DNA of 64,000 bases from Atopsyche davidsoni (GCA_022113835.1 JAILWY010000002.1:1590501-1654500), one strand, 5' to 3'. Shown: positions 40,020 to 52,379, counted from the stretch's first letter. The notes: generated by a model from the sequence alone, not told the origin. Made by a program: numbers and translations.

Positions 40020-40395
40020 TAATTAAAAAAAATATTTTGCGATAAATCTGCTGCACCAATAGAAAGAAATTAAATGCCAAAAGTTAAATACACTCCTTCT
40101 TCTACAGATAATATGATAAACATGTGTTTTCCCCATTGAAGTTTAGGCATTCGGAGATTATTATGACTAACAGATCTAGAGGCCTAAGCATTTAGGTGTC
40201 TTTTTTTTAAATTGGAATTAAAAGATTACATATATACCTATGATATAAGATTAGTTTAAAATTAAAAAAATAAAATGTCTTTAACAAACTTAGGTTTTGA
40301 AAAGTCGTCATTTTATCAAATTTTTCAACATCTTCAAGAATGTATTTGAGCTTGAAAAATAACGTTAATTAAATAATAAAAAAATATTTAAATAT
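40020..40395 (+). repeat. interspersed repeat, family D (copy 2)
   Basis: TTTTGCGATAAATC, CTGCACCAATAG, AAAAGTCGTCATTTTATC and TTTTTCAACATCTTCAAG match the 12360 copy in order and orientation. It is more diverged and shorter. Confidence 0.6.
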
Positions 40396-41449
40396 AATTT
40401 ATATATTTAAAATAAAAAAATTGATAGTTAAGCAAATGAAATGTTAAGTTGAGTTTATATTTAAAGCCTTTTGCCGCAGTCTCTGGGGTCCGAGCATTCA
40501 CCGGACTGAAGAGTTCGTTGTCTCCAATCGTTAGAAAGCCACGAGCTGGTGGCTGCGGTGACACTGACGGGCTCAACGGCCTTGAGGCCAATCATCATCA
40601 TTTCCGACGATTATTTTTCAAGTAAATATACAAAATATGAACACACGATTCACACTTTTCGGGCTATGACCAAATTTTTCACACACATTTTAAATTCTTG
40701 AAGACGCCTCATGTACCTCGACCGAAGCGTTCGTACACCGGAAAAGCTGAAACGCGGCAAAATACCCAAGAATTAGTTTCAAGAATATTTTATCTTACTT
40801 AAAATATCCCCTTTCAACATGATTATTTTTCGTCAAGATACTTGTAGATTTTCTCAGTACCGGGATCGAAATGACGGAACATTATAAAAGCTAAAACGCT
40901 TATTTATACATTTTCTTTAAATGATGCTTTTTCATCATGCTTGGCTGTTACTTCTTCTTTCTTGCTCATCAAGATATCGGTGAACAAGAAATAATGAAAT
41001 CCAGCAGACAAAGACCCCGGGAATGTCTTTATGATCGCTGTGGCATTCTTTAATCACATCAACATGCTTATAGGAATTTAAATTGATATTTAAATAACAT
41101 ATCGCTATTTATTACCATAATGTCATAATAACTGCTTAGTTATAGATATTTAGTATGCAAAATATATAATATTTATTTATGACAATTTTCGGTAAGCCAC
41201 ATGCGAAATTATGAGAAAATCCAGAAAACAAAGTAAATATCAAATGGAAACATACTATCAATAGTAATGAATACCAATAATAATTATAAAAAATAAAAAA
41301 AATCTGTAGGTACAAATGTTTGAATCTAAACAAAAATTGCAGCTTTTTGCAGATTTGGTTTATGTAAAGTGTTTAATACAATGCTGTTGAAATAAAAAAT
41401 CAAATTCATGCTGCGAAAATCCCGACCTTTGATATGTCCATTTTCGAGT
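40396..41449. other. intergenic DNA, no gene seen
   Basis: The minus-strand frame at 40388-40591 includes a short GC-richer piece without splice support. Confidence 0.4.
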
Positions 41450-41715
41450 TTTTTGATAATACATATTAGAAAATATTTGGCGAAAAATCTACTCCACCAA
41501 TAGAAAAAAATTAAACGCCAAAAGCTAGATACGTTCATTATTATACAGATTTATTTTAAATTTACTTTTAATATGAAAAATATGTGTTTTCCCGATTGAA
41601 ATTTGGGCACTTGGATCTAGAAGCCTAAGCATTCAGGTAAAGTAAAGAATTAATTTAAAAATTAAAAAAAACAAACTTTGGTTTAAAAAAGTCGTCATTT
41701 TATATTAATAGCGAG
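41450..41715 (+). repeat. interspersed repeat, family D (copy 3)
   Basis: GGCGAAAAATCTACTCC, CACCAATAGAAAAAAATTAA and AAGTCGTCATTTTAT recur in the same order as in the copies at 12360 and 40020. The 3' part is truncated. Confidence 0.55.
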
Positions 41716-41912
41716 CTTAAACACTCTCCTTAGTTATTGCTGTTCGCTCTCTTTGCACATTGCAGTGGACATATCGTATCAGATTACGAAGCCTCATTCA
41801 GACGGCCGTAGCTTTTGATTCTGTTCAGCCTCTGAGAGTGATGATGCATGTGCAAAAAACGACGAAATCAATCACGAAACAAACGGTCGATAGTGCTGCA
41901 AATTTGTTGGTC

Positions 41913-42000
41913 GGTTGTCAGTTGCGTTGCTCCGTGCGTAGTGCACTTTGAATCTTTCAATGGCGTCTGTTTGCAAGATGGCGGCCGGCGACACCCGCGG
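41913..42000 (+). CDS. candidate first exon with TISU-type start
   Basis: GGTTGTCAGTTGCG at about 41914 has an initiator-like TCAGTT. The first ATG at 41960 reads MASVCKMAAGDTRG up to a good donor (CGCGG then GTGAGAG at 42001), phase 2. The second in-frame ATG (41977) lies in CAAGATGGCGGC, an exact TISU match. The island is GC-rich among AT-rich flanks. Exon 2 was not found, so the product is unknown. It could alternatively be an upstream leader of a downstream gene. Confidence 0.4.
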
Positions 42001-43424
42001 GTGAGAGCGCCTTTCCTTCCGGATCGAGCGACGGAGAAAGTGACCATCTCTGCTCGAGGACCGCCGGCTGAAAAATGTAGTGATGGGCACGGTCGAATAA
42101 AAATCGATTATATTAATAAAACAATTGACATTTATTTAAAAAAAAAAAATAATTGTATCTAAACAATAAAAGCGTAATTAGAACTTTTAGAAAGTAACTT
42201 TAAGTATGTAGTCTCACTCACTCCTTGTGTATGGACCTAGTCTAAAGCCTGCATTGAATGATTGTGGTATTTTTTAAACATTTCTGAAATAAAAAATAGT
42301 TCGTATAATTATAAAATAAGCATAATATATCTCTAGATTTAGGCTCCCTTGACCTTGTTAATAATAAATTATCACTAATAACTTAATGATACATAATTAC
42401 ATTAATTAAAATTTATATTTTTTATTACTAATTCGGTAAATGTGGTCTAACGTTATTTGGAAAATCCCACTTGTTTTCCAAAAATAACACCAAATGATTT
42501 AATAATTCAACGAATAGTTGTAGGTCACGATTTTATGGTTTTATATTTATATGTTTATTTATACAAAATTATTAGATATAATGTTATTTTAATAAATAAA
42601 TGTTTCATTATGATTTTTTCTTCATCAGAAATTTTTTCAATTTTATACTCAATACTTTCATAAAAAAAACTTGTTTTGTTGTCATATAAATTCAGACAAA
42701 CTAATTAAAATACTAATACAAAATAACACCAGCCAATTGACTATGAGATTACGAATTTTTTTTATCCAGTTGGGTTTTCATTTATTTATTTTTTTTTAAA
42801 TATGAAATATTATAAATAAAATGATGCTGTCGTGAATGAAACACCAATCGTATTGACGTGCAAGTGTTGTAAACCGCAAGTGATTGGAAACAAGTAGATC
42901 ACAGATCACAAAATACACGTGGAATAAATAGTAATAATTAATTATAACTAATATAAATTTAAAAAATAAATAATAACCTATATACAATCACTTTCATTTG
43001 TACGATGAACTATATCTATAAAATCACACAGCCAATAGAATTCACATCCGCCCGGAAGAAGTGAATGTATTTTTATTACAGTTTTCGGCGCGTGTACGTT
43101 CGCCATTGATCCCATGGTTACAGGTTCTAATTTTCCCATCATTTTCTCGAGCAAATCGTTTTGCGAAAAAAAAAAAACGCCAGTCGCACGCCATTTTAGT
43201 TTCTAATTTAAATCGCCATTATATTTCGGTGGATTTTGACGAGGCTTAAACCAGATTAAGCAGACTGATAATGGCATTTTTTGTTTTGTTATTTCTTTAC
43301 CTTGAACTTTTCTGATGGATTATCATTACATGGAATTCTGCGAGCGGTATGCATTTTCTTACGATAATATTTAAATCGTGTTTATAAAAACAATTTGAGT
43401 ATTTATGTATTCATCTTCATAAAG
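42001..43424. other. AT-rich DNA, no gene seen
   Basis: Nothing supported. A GC-richer piece at 43030-43130 is unassigned. Confidence 0.4.
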
Positions 43425-43655
43425 TGCCTGTCTTCAGAGGAGGTTGGCGAACATTTCACTGAGCATATACTCATGCTGAGCCAGTGCTCATGGTTTTCTA
43501 TGAGAAAAATAGTGCAGTGGATCTCCAAATCATTCTACATCGCAGTTTTATATTGGAAGTAAAAGTCTGCGTATTGCTGCTGCCTAATAACATTATTATA
43601 TTATCCGTTTCCTTACAAAGCTCTGGCGTTTAGATCTGATACTCTTTCTGCAGCA
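43425..43655 (-). mobile_element. RTE-like LINE 3' end
   Basis: The minus strand ends in EYMLSEMFANLL and a stop at the left. The body shares TTTAGATCTGATACTCTTTC and CTGCTGCCTAATAACATT with the copies at 5101-5607 and 11590. It is the least disrupted copy and defines the family. Confidence 0.55.
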
Positions 43656-43720
43656 ATTGAATGTATTTTTGGTGTAAATTACCCATATAATAAAGGTGTT
43701 TAGGGTGTCCTAAAATTATA

Positions 43721-43928
43721 AGGGTGTTCCAAAATTAACGCAAGATTTGAATTTGTCGCCATTTTTGCAGTAAAGTTTTGGGAACACTTAAAAAAAACAA
43801 TTTGACAGCTGACAGTTTAGGGTTACCCTATTGTATTGACTTTATGATTCATTTAAAAAATAACAATCATAAGACTAAAAACTGCGTTTTCTATTTAATT
43901 CAAATCTTGCGTTAGTTTTGGGACACTC
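43721..43928. mobile_element. Tc1/mariner-type MITE
   Basis: The left end AGGGTGTTCCAAAATTAACG and the right end GTTTTGGGACACTC with CAAATCTTGCGTTAG form inverted repeats of about 33 bases next to TA. There is no coding frame. Just outside, AGGGTGTCCTAAAATTATA repeats the first 18 bases of the left end, as if two ends were stacked. A TG/TATA microsatellite borders the right end. Confidence 0.75.
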
Positions 43929-45537
43929 TATATATATGTATGTGTGTGTGTATGTGTGTGAGTGGCGTGCGTTGAATCCAAAATCAAGGCAAGCAGTTTC
44001 GCTCACTGACCATGTATTAAATATTGCTATGAGTGTAATATTCAGCGTTTTAGCAGTAGTATAAAAAAACTTTTTTTTTTGTAAAAATATATTTTAGATT
44101 TATTTTACGAAAGAAATGAGAGGTTAACGGTTGTAGAATACCATCAAAAGCGGGAAATCGCCAGACGGCCGTGAAATCTCCCCACGCATAGGAACATCGA
44201 ATAACATCGAAATAATCGATTCCGTCGACGGAGCTAATCGATTGCGCCGGAATCCGCCTTCCCCGGGGGGACACTTCCGGCGCCGCGTGCTGGATCTAGT
44301 TCAGCAGGCCAATCGCCGGGTGACCCACAAGAGACACACACACGGCTCCGGGAGTCTCCGAGTCGTGATCCATCTGCGAACGGAGTGAACTTTGAAGAAT
44401 CACGACTCAGGGCTTAAGATTGTTGACGATTACCCGAACTGATCCGGTTCGGATGATATATGCGTATTTTTACTATCAGCATGTATTTGAGTAAACGGTT
44501 ATAATATTAAGCATATAAAGCACCAAAAATATCCATGGAATTTTTTTTCGTCCCAAATGGGATACAAACCTACATTTTCTGGTTGTATTGACGTTTCTTT
44601 ATACAGTGCACATTTAATCGAAAAACAGTATTATAAAATATATTGTTTTATTACTAGTAGTGTTACGAGGGGTGCCTGGAATTCTCGAGTGTTCTCTAAG
44701 TGATGCAAATATAAGATCATCTAATTTATTTATTTTAATTATGCCTAGTTAAACAAAATCCTAAAACACGCAGAACTGTAAACATACAACATGTAAATGA
44801 TACAAAAAACGGTTAACGCCGAAAATTATACTACTTTTTACCGTATCCATATTATTTGATACACCTCGATGCTTCCACAATTACTTAACCAACTCCAAAT
44901 AATTAAAATCATGAATATTTCAAAAGAACTTAGTGACTTTTGTATTTAAAAATCTGTCATAGAGCTGCTGATTTTTTAAAAATTTTAACATCACATAGTA
45001 TTAAAAAAAAATTGAAATGATGTATTTTTATTTCAAGTAAATAAATGTGTAAAAGATTACAGAAGGCGTAAGGTTTATGCTATGTTTAGAAATTGTTATT
45101 ATTTTAATATTTTGATGCATTAATGATTCAAATGATTTAATAAATTTTAATTATTAATGCATATAATGATATGCATCGGTCCAACCAGTTCGACGATGCG
45201 TCTATAAGACGAAAGAGCTCTCTCTGTCACTGCAAAAAACAGAAGTATTACCGATTTAACCGATATTTTTATTATATAATATTACGAAATAAATACTTTT
45301 TTGGCAATTTCTAAGCTTGCATGTTATCAATATTAGAATCATTGTATTATCGCCAGCACAAAATTGTTTTGGATATTACGTAGATGCAGGGTAGCGGTTC
45401 TTTGAAGCAACGCCAACAATAATCGCATATCAAATGACTGACTAACGGAATGCTTACTTCCAAACGAATCGTGGGCAAACTTACAACACTATACATATTG
45501 TAGTGTATACACACACACACACACTATATATATATAT
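43929..45537. other. intergenic DNA with a GC-rich patch
   Basis: The GC-rich part at 44150-44420 contains a 10-bp inverted repeat (GAGTCGTGAT and ATCACGACTC at about 44360-44409). The rest is AT-rich. Microsatellites (CA)n and (TA)n lie at 45508-45538. No gene is supported. Confidence 0.4.
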
Positions 45538-45544
45538 GTCTCTT

Positions 45545-45915
45545 CTTCTTCTGTTGCCTCTCCTCATAGGAGGTTGGTGACCATTTCCTCGATCATATCC
45601 CTATCCTGGGCCAGTCTCACCCATTCAGCCGCACTTCGATCTCCAGCCATTGGGACAAACTCCGCATCCACGTAAACTTTTTCATGTCGATTTTTCCTTA
45701 AACAATCAACTGCAGGATTCCATACTTATTGCAACAAAAAATGTGGCCAAACTAGGAGACCTTCCAACCAACCCATGATTTTTCTTATAGTATCTTCGCA
45801 TAGTAGCTGTCTTGAGTGTCTAAGCCTTGACTCCATAAACGACATAACATTTTGTGAATCTCCACTGAGGTTTCAGGGTTATATCGCTTGAGCATAGTAC
45901 TTTCCTCCTGTCTCA
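45545..45915 (-). mobile_element. RTE-like LINE 3' end
   Basis: On the minus strand the ORF end reads [18 protein letters not shown] then IEEMVTNLL and a stop, followed by a GAA-rich tail into a TA/CA microsatellite. Upstream pieces resemble the HIMR/GKIQGKR region of such elements but are frameshifted. It is the same family as 15612-16075. Confidence 0.65.
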
Positions 45916-46380
45916 ATCCTGACTTCAATTTCCTGGTCAGGATCCCAGCTCTCATTCAACCAACTGCCAGATATTGAAGCTATCAATCAACTCTCTTCGA
46001 TTAGATATATCTAAATTATCTGTGTATCTGCAGGGCTATTTTCACATTAGGTATGATTCCGTACTATATTTATCTCTCGTATAAAATCCCGCGACCGAGA
46101 TAAGAGTATTCATTACCAAATACTGGGCCACAATTCTCAGTAAAACCGACCAGCTCAACCCAATTCTCCGCCGCCGTGAACCGGTTCGCTCCGATGGTTA
46201 CATCCGGGTTCGCTGCGAGGCCCTGCTCTGAAGATGCACCGGCCATTGGATGGACCATTTCACTCTCCAAATGCCAGGGTCTGATCTTTGGGCTCTTAGG
46301 AAACCGAATCCGATTTTACGTGAATGGTGGATGTGTACGGGAGATATATTGTAAACAGGCGTTAAGGTCACAATACGTAC
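45916..46380. other. GC-richer unassigned DNA
   Basis: Overlapping open frames on both strands at 46070-46400 without family resemblance. It may be more transposon sequence upstream of the adjacent LINE. Confidence 0.3.
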
Positions 46381-46388
46381 AAAAAGAC

Positions 46389-46924
46389 CATAGTTTCCCA
46401 AACTATTTTGTCCCGTCGACCCCTTGTCGAGTTTTCCTGTTTTTCGTCGACTTATATTGAATTTTTACAAATTCATCAATTTTAAACATATTTTTGACAT
46501 CTTATATAGAACAACTCACTTTCATAGAATTCACTGTACAGTAGGTTTAAAAATGAAAAGTTAATTATACCTTTATTAATTAAAAACACACAAAATGCAA
46601 ATATAGTAACATTCAGAAAATCAATATTTTTGACAGAGAATACTTGGTGGAATTCCATTTTAATATCTTAAATAGAATAAAATACATTGATTAAAAACAT
46701 ACAAAATACTTCTACGCTTCAGTGCTTCGATTCATCACAAAGTACATAAATACAATCTGTGTTCGGTGCATTATGACATTTACGAAATGTCTAAATTTTG
46801 GTGATGACCTGCTTAAATGGGATCCACTCTCGTAGACCCCCATTTACAGTTCATGGACCCCAAATTTTATTTTTCGCTGTCATCGACTCCTGGGGGTCGA
46901 TATTGACCACTTTGGGAACTTCTG
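46389..46924. mobile_element. hAT-type element (family B, copy 2)
   Basis: It starts CATAGTTTCCCAAAC with GACCCCTTGTCGAG nearby and ends GGGGGTCGA with CCACTTTGGGAACTTCTG, the reverse of the 13721 copy. The flanking octamers AAAAAGAC and GAATAGAC agree at 6 of 8 positions, a worn target duplication. Confidence 0.7.
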
Positions 46925-46932
46925 GAATAGAC

Positions 46933-48230
46933 GGACATTGTACAATAGTTTACGCTATTTTCAAATTGTGTAAATGCCGATTGTTTTATTTTAGGCTCTA
47001 AGACTACAGTCACAAAGCTTTTAAAGCAATTCAAAATAGTTAAACCTGGATACAATATAGCTATGTGGAATTTTAAGAGCACTGAAAAATCACTTTGCAT
47101 TCATATTGAATAATTAATAAATCCACATTTTTAACCTAAACACATCTATTGTATTAATAGACTTCCACACGAAATCGAGGATTTTTCTGATTACCTGAAA
47201 ACGTGTTTTTCACAATTTATTGCCACTATCAATAATCCCTTAAGTGGCTTAAATATTTCATTCAGATCTATCCTCTTAGAGCTCTAACATATCTGTGTAT
47301 TAATTGTACCCTGAAATAGGCCAAGGTCACCTGCATCGTGAACGAACTTTTAAAAAAACAAAGCTCAAGTTTCATGTCTAACTTCGTGAAAACGGTTTTA
47401 TTTTATTAGCCAATTAAGAGTGGGTTTTCCCGACTATTTAGAGAACTTTTATTTCATAGGGTGCTTGCATCATATAACGTATGCCACATACATATAAAGT
47501 AAGACAATACATCACTCATTCGCATTCCATTTCAGTAGAAATGTAACACTTTCATAAATGCCTAAATCGCTTAAAGCGTTGGACAGCGTAATCGATTGCC
47601 ACAGATTAGTGATGCGCCATAGAAGTAAGAACACTTGACGAAGCTGCTACATTTGAAGCAATATAATAAAACTGCTTACCTTGAAATAAAAAAAAACACC
47701 AAAATCATAACATTCATAATATTACCAATTTGATATTAACTTTTCAGTTAGTAAGTACATGTCGAATGTTGTAATTGAGTGCCATAGATTAGTATTGGAA
47801 AAATAAGCAGGCACACCTAACGAAGCTGCTAAATTCGAGGTTTCAATATTTTATTGCAAGGTGAGTTTCGTATTAACTTATTTTAAGTACTTGGAATGTC
47901 AAGTAAAAGCAGAAAGAAAGTAGCCGTTTTGTATGTTGTTTTGAAATACCGTGTGTTAATATATTTCACCTGGAGATTGGAAAATGTTCAATGCGGTTTA
48001 AGACTTCCAGGTAGTAAAAGAGAAATACACGCCGGTAGTGAATTGTAACAAAAATAATTTCCTGGCTGTTAAAAAAAATATTCGCAATGAAATTGATAAC
48101 GCTCTAAGAATGAGATAAAATCGACGCGGAATTATATAACGTTATTGAAATAAATTTTTCCGGGGAGTGTATAGATTTTTTCAATAGCTAAGCAAAAATA
48201 TTTATTATCAGAGGTAATCGAATTATTTTG
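46933..48230. other. AT-rich DNA, no gene seen
   Basis: Nothing supported. Confidence 0.45.
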
Positions 48231-48250
48231 AACCTAACCTAACCTAACCT
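48231..48250. repeat. interstitial (TTAGG)n, four units
   Basis: AACCTAACCTAACCTAACCT is four units of the arthropod telomere repeat in CCTAA orientation. It is too short to call a former telomere. Confidence 0.8.
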
Positions 48251-48975
48251 GGAAGTTTATTAGAAATCTAAATAACCTGTTATCTGGCAGCTAGTTTTTT
48301 TTTTGTAAACAAATTACCGGATGAATTTTCGATATTCTGAACTTTGAAAGTAATTTGCGAATAATTATTAAATTATATTTAAATATAGCATGACCTCTAT
48401 ATTTCTGTTTTTTTTATTATGAAAATCATCTGAATAGATTAACTAATAATGTTAATTTTAATTTATGTTAGCTGAGGAGTTATATGTTCAAATCCCACTG
48501 GTGTATTGGAAATTGGGCAATTTTTATCCTCGTTTCTTGTATAAATCGATTACATTGAACATAATAAATAAAATGGGTATTTTTAATCAAGTCATTAATG
48601 ATATATTTGTAATATCAATAAAACTTTATTATTTTATCTCGATATGGTTTTCGATGTAAAAGGTAAACTAATTGGCTATATAAATCGAAACAATCAGTGC
48701 AACAAGATATGACAAATATTTTTTTTTAGTAATAAGAGTTACGTAACCACAACTGAAAACGATATTGAAATACATTTTTAAAATTGCCCACCAATAATAG
48801 AATGATAAAAAAAATATCTTGTGGTTAACCGAACTAAGGTCAAATTTGGCACCAAGGCTGTTTGTAAAATGTAAAATTCATTTACGGTTTACAATGATAA
48901 TAATCGCTCGACTATTCGCCCTATATGTCACCTTTTACCAAATTTATAAATGATGCTGATTTTGGAGTTTCCGAT
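48251..48975. other. AT-rich DNA, no gene seen
   Basis: The frame at 48465-48659 is low-complexity and unsupported. Confidence 0.4.
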
Positions 48976-49006
48976 GTTTCACTCTCGGTACTATGGTCAT
49001 CTTCAG
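48976..49006 (-). ncRNA. hammerhead-like motif (copy 2)
   Basis: The minus strand reads CTGAAGA, then a degenerate stem II region (GACC, ATAGTACCG), then GAAACATCGG. The core boxes are intact but stem II is weak. It is related to the motifs at 4050 and 51170, in the same orientation. Confidence 0.3.
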
Positions 49007-49600
49007 AAGTTTCCCAAAACGTCGGGGAACTTTGAAATAAAACATATATTTACATTAGTTTTGCACTTGCGAATAACCCTGTTGCAGTAGCTCAATTATC
49101 AATAACACACAGTCGTGAATTTCTCTTCGTTTCATATTGCTTATATAAGAATAATTATTATTGAACAATTTGCAGTTTTCTACTGTCGTAACTGTTGCAA
49201 TAAAATAACGCCTATCCAATGTGCTGAAATTGAACCCGAGGTAGTACAATGCATAATGGGCGCTTGTCTCGATCCACTAATGCCTTCTCTGACTATTGTT
49301 TCACCCTCTACCAGATGAAGGTCTCTCTTATCTCTCCACGTCGAGCGCTTCTTTGATCTACTGCGCTGTTTTCGGCGCATCATCCTCTTTTTGTTTTTGG
49401 CGATAGCTTTATTCGAAGCCCTATTGATACTATTTATAACACAGCAATATTGTATTTTTCACTGCAGAGATACCCGCTGTTTGTTTGCCGACCAAAGAGT
49501 CATTTTTATTTTAATTATATAAGTAGGGCACTTTTGTTGATCGTGACTTTAAAAAATAATTGTATTTTCTTAAAATAAAACAAAAATAACCAAATAATTA
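49007..49600. other. intergenic DNA, unidentified frames
   Basis: The minus-strand frame at 49180-49383 begins MMRRKQRSRSKKRSTWRDKR. The basic start faintly recalls a Harbinger-type transposase, but no catalytic block is visible. Confidence 0.3.
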
Positions 49601-49675
49601 CTATATATGTCTATTTTGTGGATTGAACTCCAATCAAGTGCGTTTTAATTACCTTTACAGGCTTATATTACTTAT

Positions 49676-49860
49676 TAATATGATTAGGCACATTTTTTCA
49701 TACATTGAAATTGAGTGGCTCGTTAGCACAAGGGTTAGTGCACCAGCCACGTAAGCTTGGTGGATGTAGGTTCGAATCCTACACAAGTCACGATGATATT
49801 TTTCTGAGAGTTTCTTTGAAATCATTTTCAATGTATGAAAAAATGTGCCTAATCATATTA
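49676..49860 (+). mobile_element. tRNA-derived SINE within perfect 35-bp inverted arms
   Basis: TAATATGATTAGGCACATTT and the next 15 bases (49676-49710) are exactly reverse-complemented at 49826-49860. Between them sits a tRNA-like core: GGCTCGTTAGCACAAGGG (A box), AGGTTCGAATCCT (B box) and a short 3' part. The spacing of the boxes is tRNA-like. The flank to the left (49615-49675) also matches the copy at 3725, so the mobile unit extends beyond the arm. Confidence 0.7.
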
Positions 49861-51169
49861 GTAAATAATGACTAAATTACACAATAATAATTTTAAATTT
49901 TTTCGCGTGTTACTATAGTTTTTAACAAATAATTAATGCGTTTATTTAGATCATGCGTTCGATTATCCGAACTAAAATTTTTAGCCTGTAACCTACCCTG
50001 CATTCTGCTATTGGGTGTATATGTGTTTCACAACACAAAAGACGATCCGCTCTTTAGAATGATGTAACTTATGTGGGGCATATTATGTTCCACATTCAGT
50101 AATTCCGGACACGGATGCTCACGGGACACATTTTCGTCTCCGAAGTGGCACTGCTGTGTGAGGAGCAAAAGAAACAATACTCGAGAAAGTAGTGCTGACG
50201 CAGAGGCAGTCTGCTGAAATCGCCCACAGCCATGAATATTTGCGACCTAGATATCGTGTGACAAGATGAGTCATCAACTATCACCCATCATCAGTATATG
50301 TCATCAGTCATCAGTCATCAAAAACTAAGTAATCTATTTTGAAGTTTTACATACTAAATTTTTAAAAATCTGACATGATTTAATTTTTAGCTTAACAAAT
50401 ACGCATTGGCGAATCATCAGTCGAAAGTCATCGCTCATCAGATAATCAGCAAACTTAACCCAATTAATTAAATGATGAAAATATTAGCTTTCTATATATC
50501 CGCACAGTAATTAGTCTAATATCATTAGTCATGATGGACAATAACTATCGATGAATATCCAATCAAGATACTTATAGAAATCTGGCAAACGTAAGAAATT
50601 TGAAAGTCATCTTTCTAAGAAAGCTCGTCGGTACTTCATTATAAATAATTGTTTGCTTACAACAACAATTCAATAACAAAAAAATAATATTTGACAAACT
50701 TAATTAATCCTGAATTTGCGATTTACTTCGTAACAAGTCAATCGTGTTTTTGTGCATCAAAAATAGTGGCACTAAAAATTCACTGTATCTTAATTTTAAA
50801 AATAAAAATATCATGATGATCTGTTGTTTTTTAAATCGTTATGTTTAAAAATCAAAATTAACTCTGCCTGTTAAAATACTAGAAATTCATAACTAACACG
50901 CAGGAAAATCAATTTGTTATGTGAGTCTTTGTTACAATAAAATAATTTCATTTAGCTATGCATAATGTGCATGCATAATTTTTAATTTAATCGGTAATTT
51001 ATGCAACTTTTGAATATTATCTAAAAGCGTGAATTTCTCGGAAGAAGATTATTATTATGCAATGCTTAAATTACAGCTTTCATTATATTAAATATTTCAG
51101 GGTAATTATTATTTACGGGGTATTATTCTTCATCGGGTGTTATTTGCGTTTTGATTTGAGTTTTTCGAC
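49861..51169. other. AT-rich DNA with a TCA-rich stretch
   Basis: ATCAGTCATC-type repeats at 50265-50325 and scattered at 50410-50445. No gene seen. Confidence 0.4.
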
Positions 51170-51200
51170 GTTTCGGTCCCGGTACTAGAATCACCTCCAG
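51170..51200 (-). ncRNA. hammerhead-like motif (copy 3, degenerate)
   Basis: The minus strand reads CTGGAGG in place of CTGANGA, then a region ending GGGACC, then GAAACGTCG. It is recognisable as a worn member of the family at 4050. Confidence 0.25.
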
Positions 51201-51479
51201 CACTTATCATTATGGAAATATTTATTTATATTAATACTCAATACGCCTGTATAAATACATAAATAACACATTAACACTAAGACTGACACATTTGGTTGCA
51301 TCATTTATAAATGTAATTAAAAAAAAATACTTTATGAGACAATTGGCATTTTCAGTGAAACAGTAAATGCTTTTTCGCCTTATAGAGATATCGTCAATTA
51401 TTTGGTTTTATTTCACATTAAGATGTGATCATAGTCATCGCTATTATAAATATTCGTTTATTTCATGTCTTTTTTTCTT

Positions 51480-51560
51480 TTAAACAAGTAGTTTAAAACA
51501 AACTCAAACAGGCGTGGGGTTCATCTGCCAAGATGGACATCGAACCAGGGACCTTTTGAT
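51480..51560 (-). mobile_element. SINE relic
   Basis: The minus strand carries CCTGGTTCGATGTCC, a near-consensus B box, without a clear A box. It is probably a truncated tRNA-derived element. Confidence 0.3.
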
Positions 51561-51867
51561 TAATACTCCTTTCTATTTTTAATTCTAACTGTAGATGCTT
51601 AATGCTTTCACGTTTAATTATGATAAATGGTTGTGTATATATTGAAAAACATAGGACTTACTATTTATTATTTTCTAGATAATGTCGACACTCAAGAACC
51701 CGTTTCTAAGCCTATGATATTGCAAGTATACAATTCAGAATAAGATAATCGTATTTATAATCGCGTGAGTTTGATTTTAAAAGCAATTGCACCCGTGGCC
51801 GGATTCGTACGTCTCTGGAATTAGCATCGTTGAAATTAGGTACTGTTTATAAATAAATTAATATCAA

Positions 51868-51915
51868 AAAGCGACTCAAACCTGAGCCTCTCTTAACCAC
51901 TGGACTACGAGATGT
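51868..51915 (-). mobile_element. SINE relic with A and B boxes
   Basis: The minus strand reads GTAGTCCAGTGGTTAAGAG (A box) and, only about 10 bases later, AGGTTTGAGTCGC (B box). The anticodon region seems deleted. Confidence 0.35.
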
Positions 51916-52379
51916 TAAACAACAGTCACATAGCCTAAGATATATGATTATTAGATCACACAAGGATGAAGGTCTTCCTTGCGTGTTTCCCCGCGTCTCC
52001 TCTGGTGGAATACTAACGCAGAGACCTTGGCCCGGTAGGCGCGGCATTGCGTGTCGCAAGATATTTATTACTTTTGGGTTTTTTGCTGACTATTCTAAGA
52101 AATGTCGATCGCAGGATTTCGCGGCTCCTTTTGAGTGTTAAATTTATCTGAAACATCCTTTTTTAACTCATGTTTGTGGGAAATAAAATAATGGTAAAGG
52201 TGATTTTTTTATAGGCCTTGGTTGAAACAGATGAATGATTTTATTATGGGATTTCCTTTAGTTCTAGAAAACGCTCTATGCTATGGTATTTGATCAATGA
52301 TTATTGGTTCACAGTAATTATATGCACGGTATGAAATAATTGAATTTATGCATGCCGTAGTAAGAGGTAGAGGATCTCG

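Noticed and set aside
43490..43660. Independent protein-coding gene
   Set aside because: The sequence recurs at 5485-5607 and 11590-11725 and belongs to a LINE 3' end.
48231..48250. Former telomere or chromosome end
   Set aside because: Only four units, with no subtelomeric repeats around; short stretches like this arise easily.
49180..49383. Harbinger transposase
   Set aside because: Only a basic stretch recalls that family; no DDE block or terminal repeats were found.
49711..49790. Functional tRNA gene
   Set aside because: A and B boxes are good but the acceptor stem does not pair, and the copy is part of a dispersed family with inverted arms.
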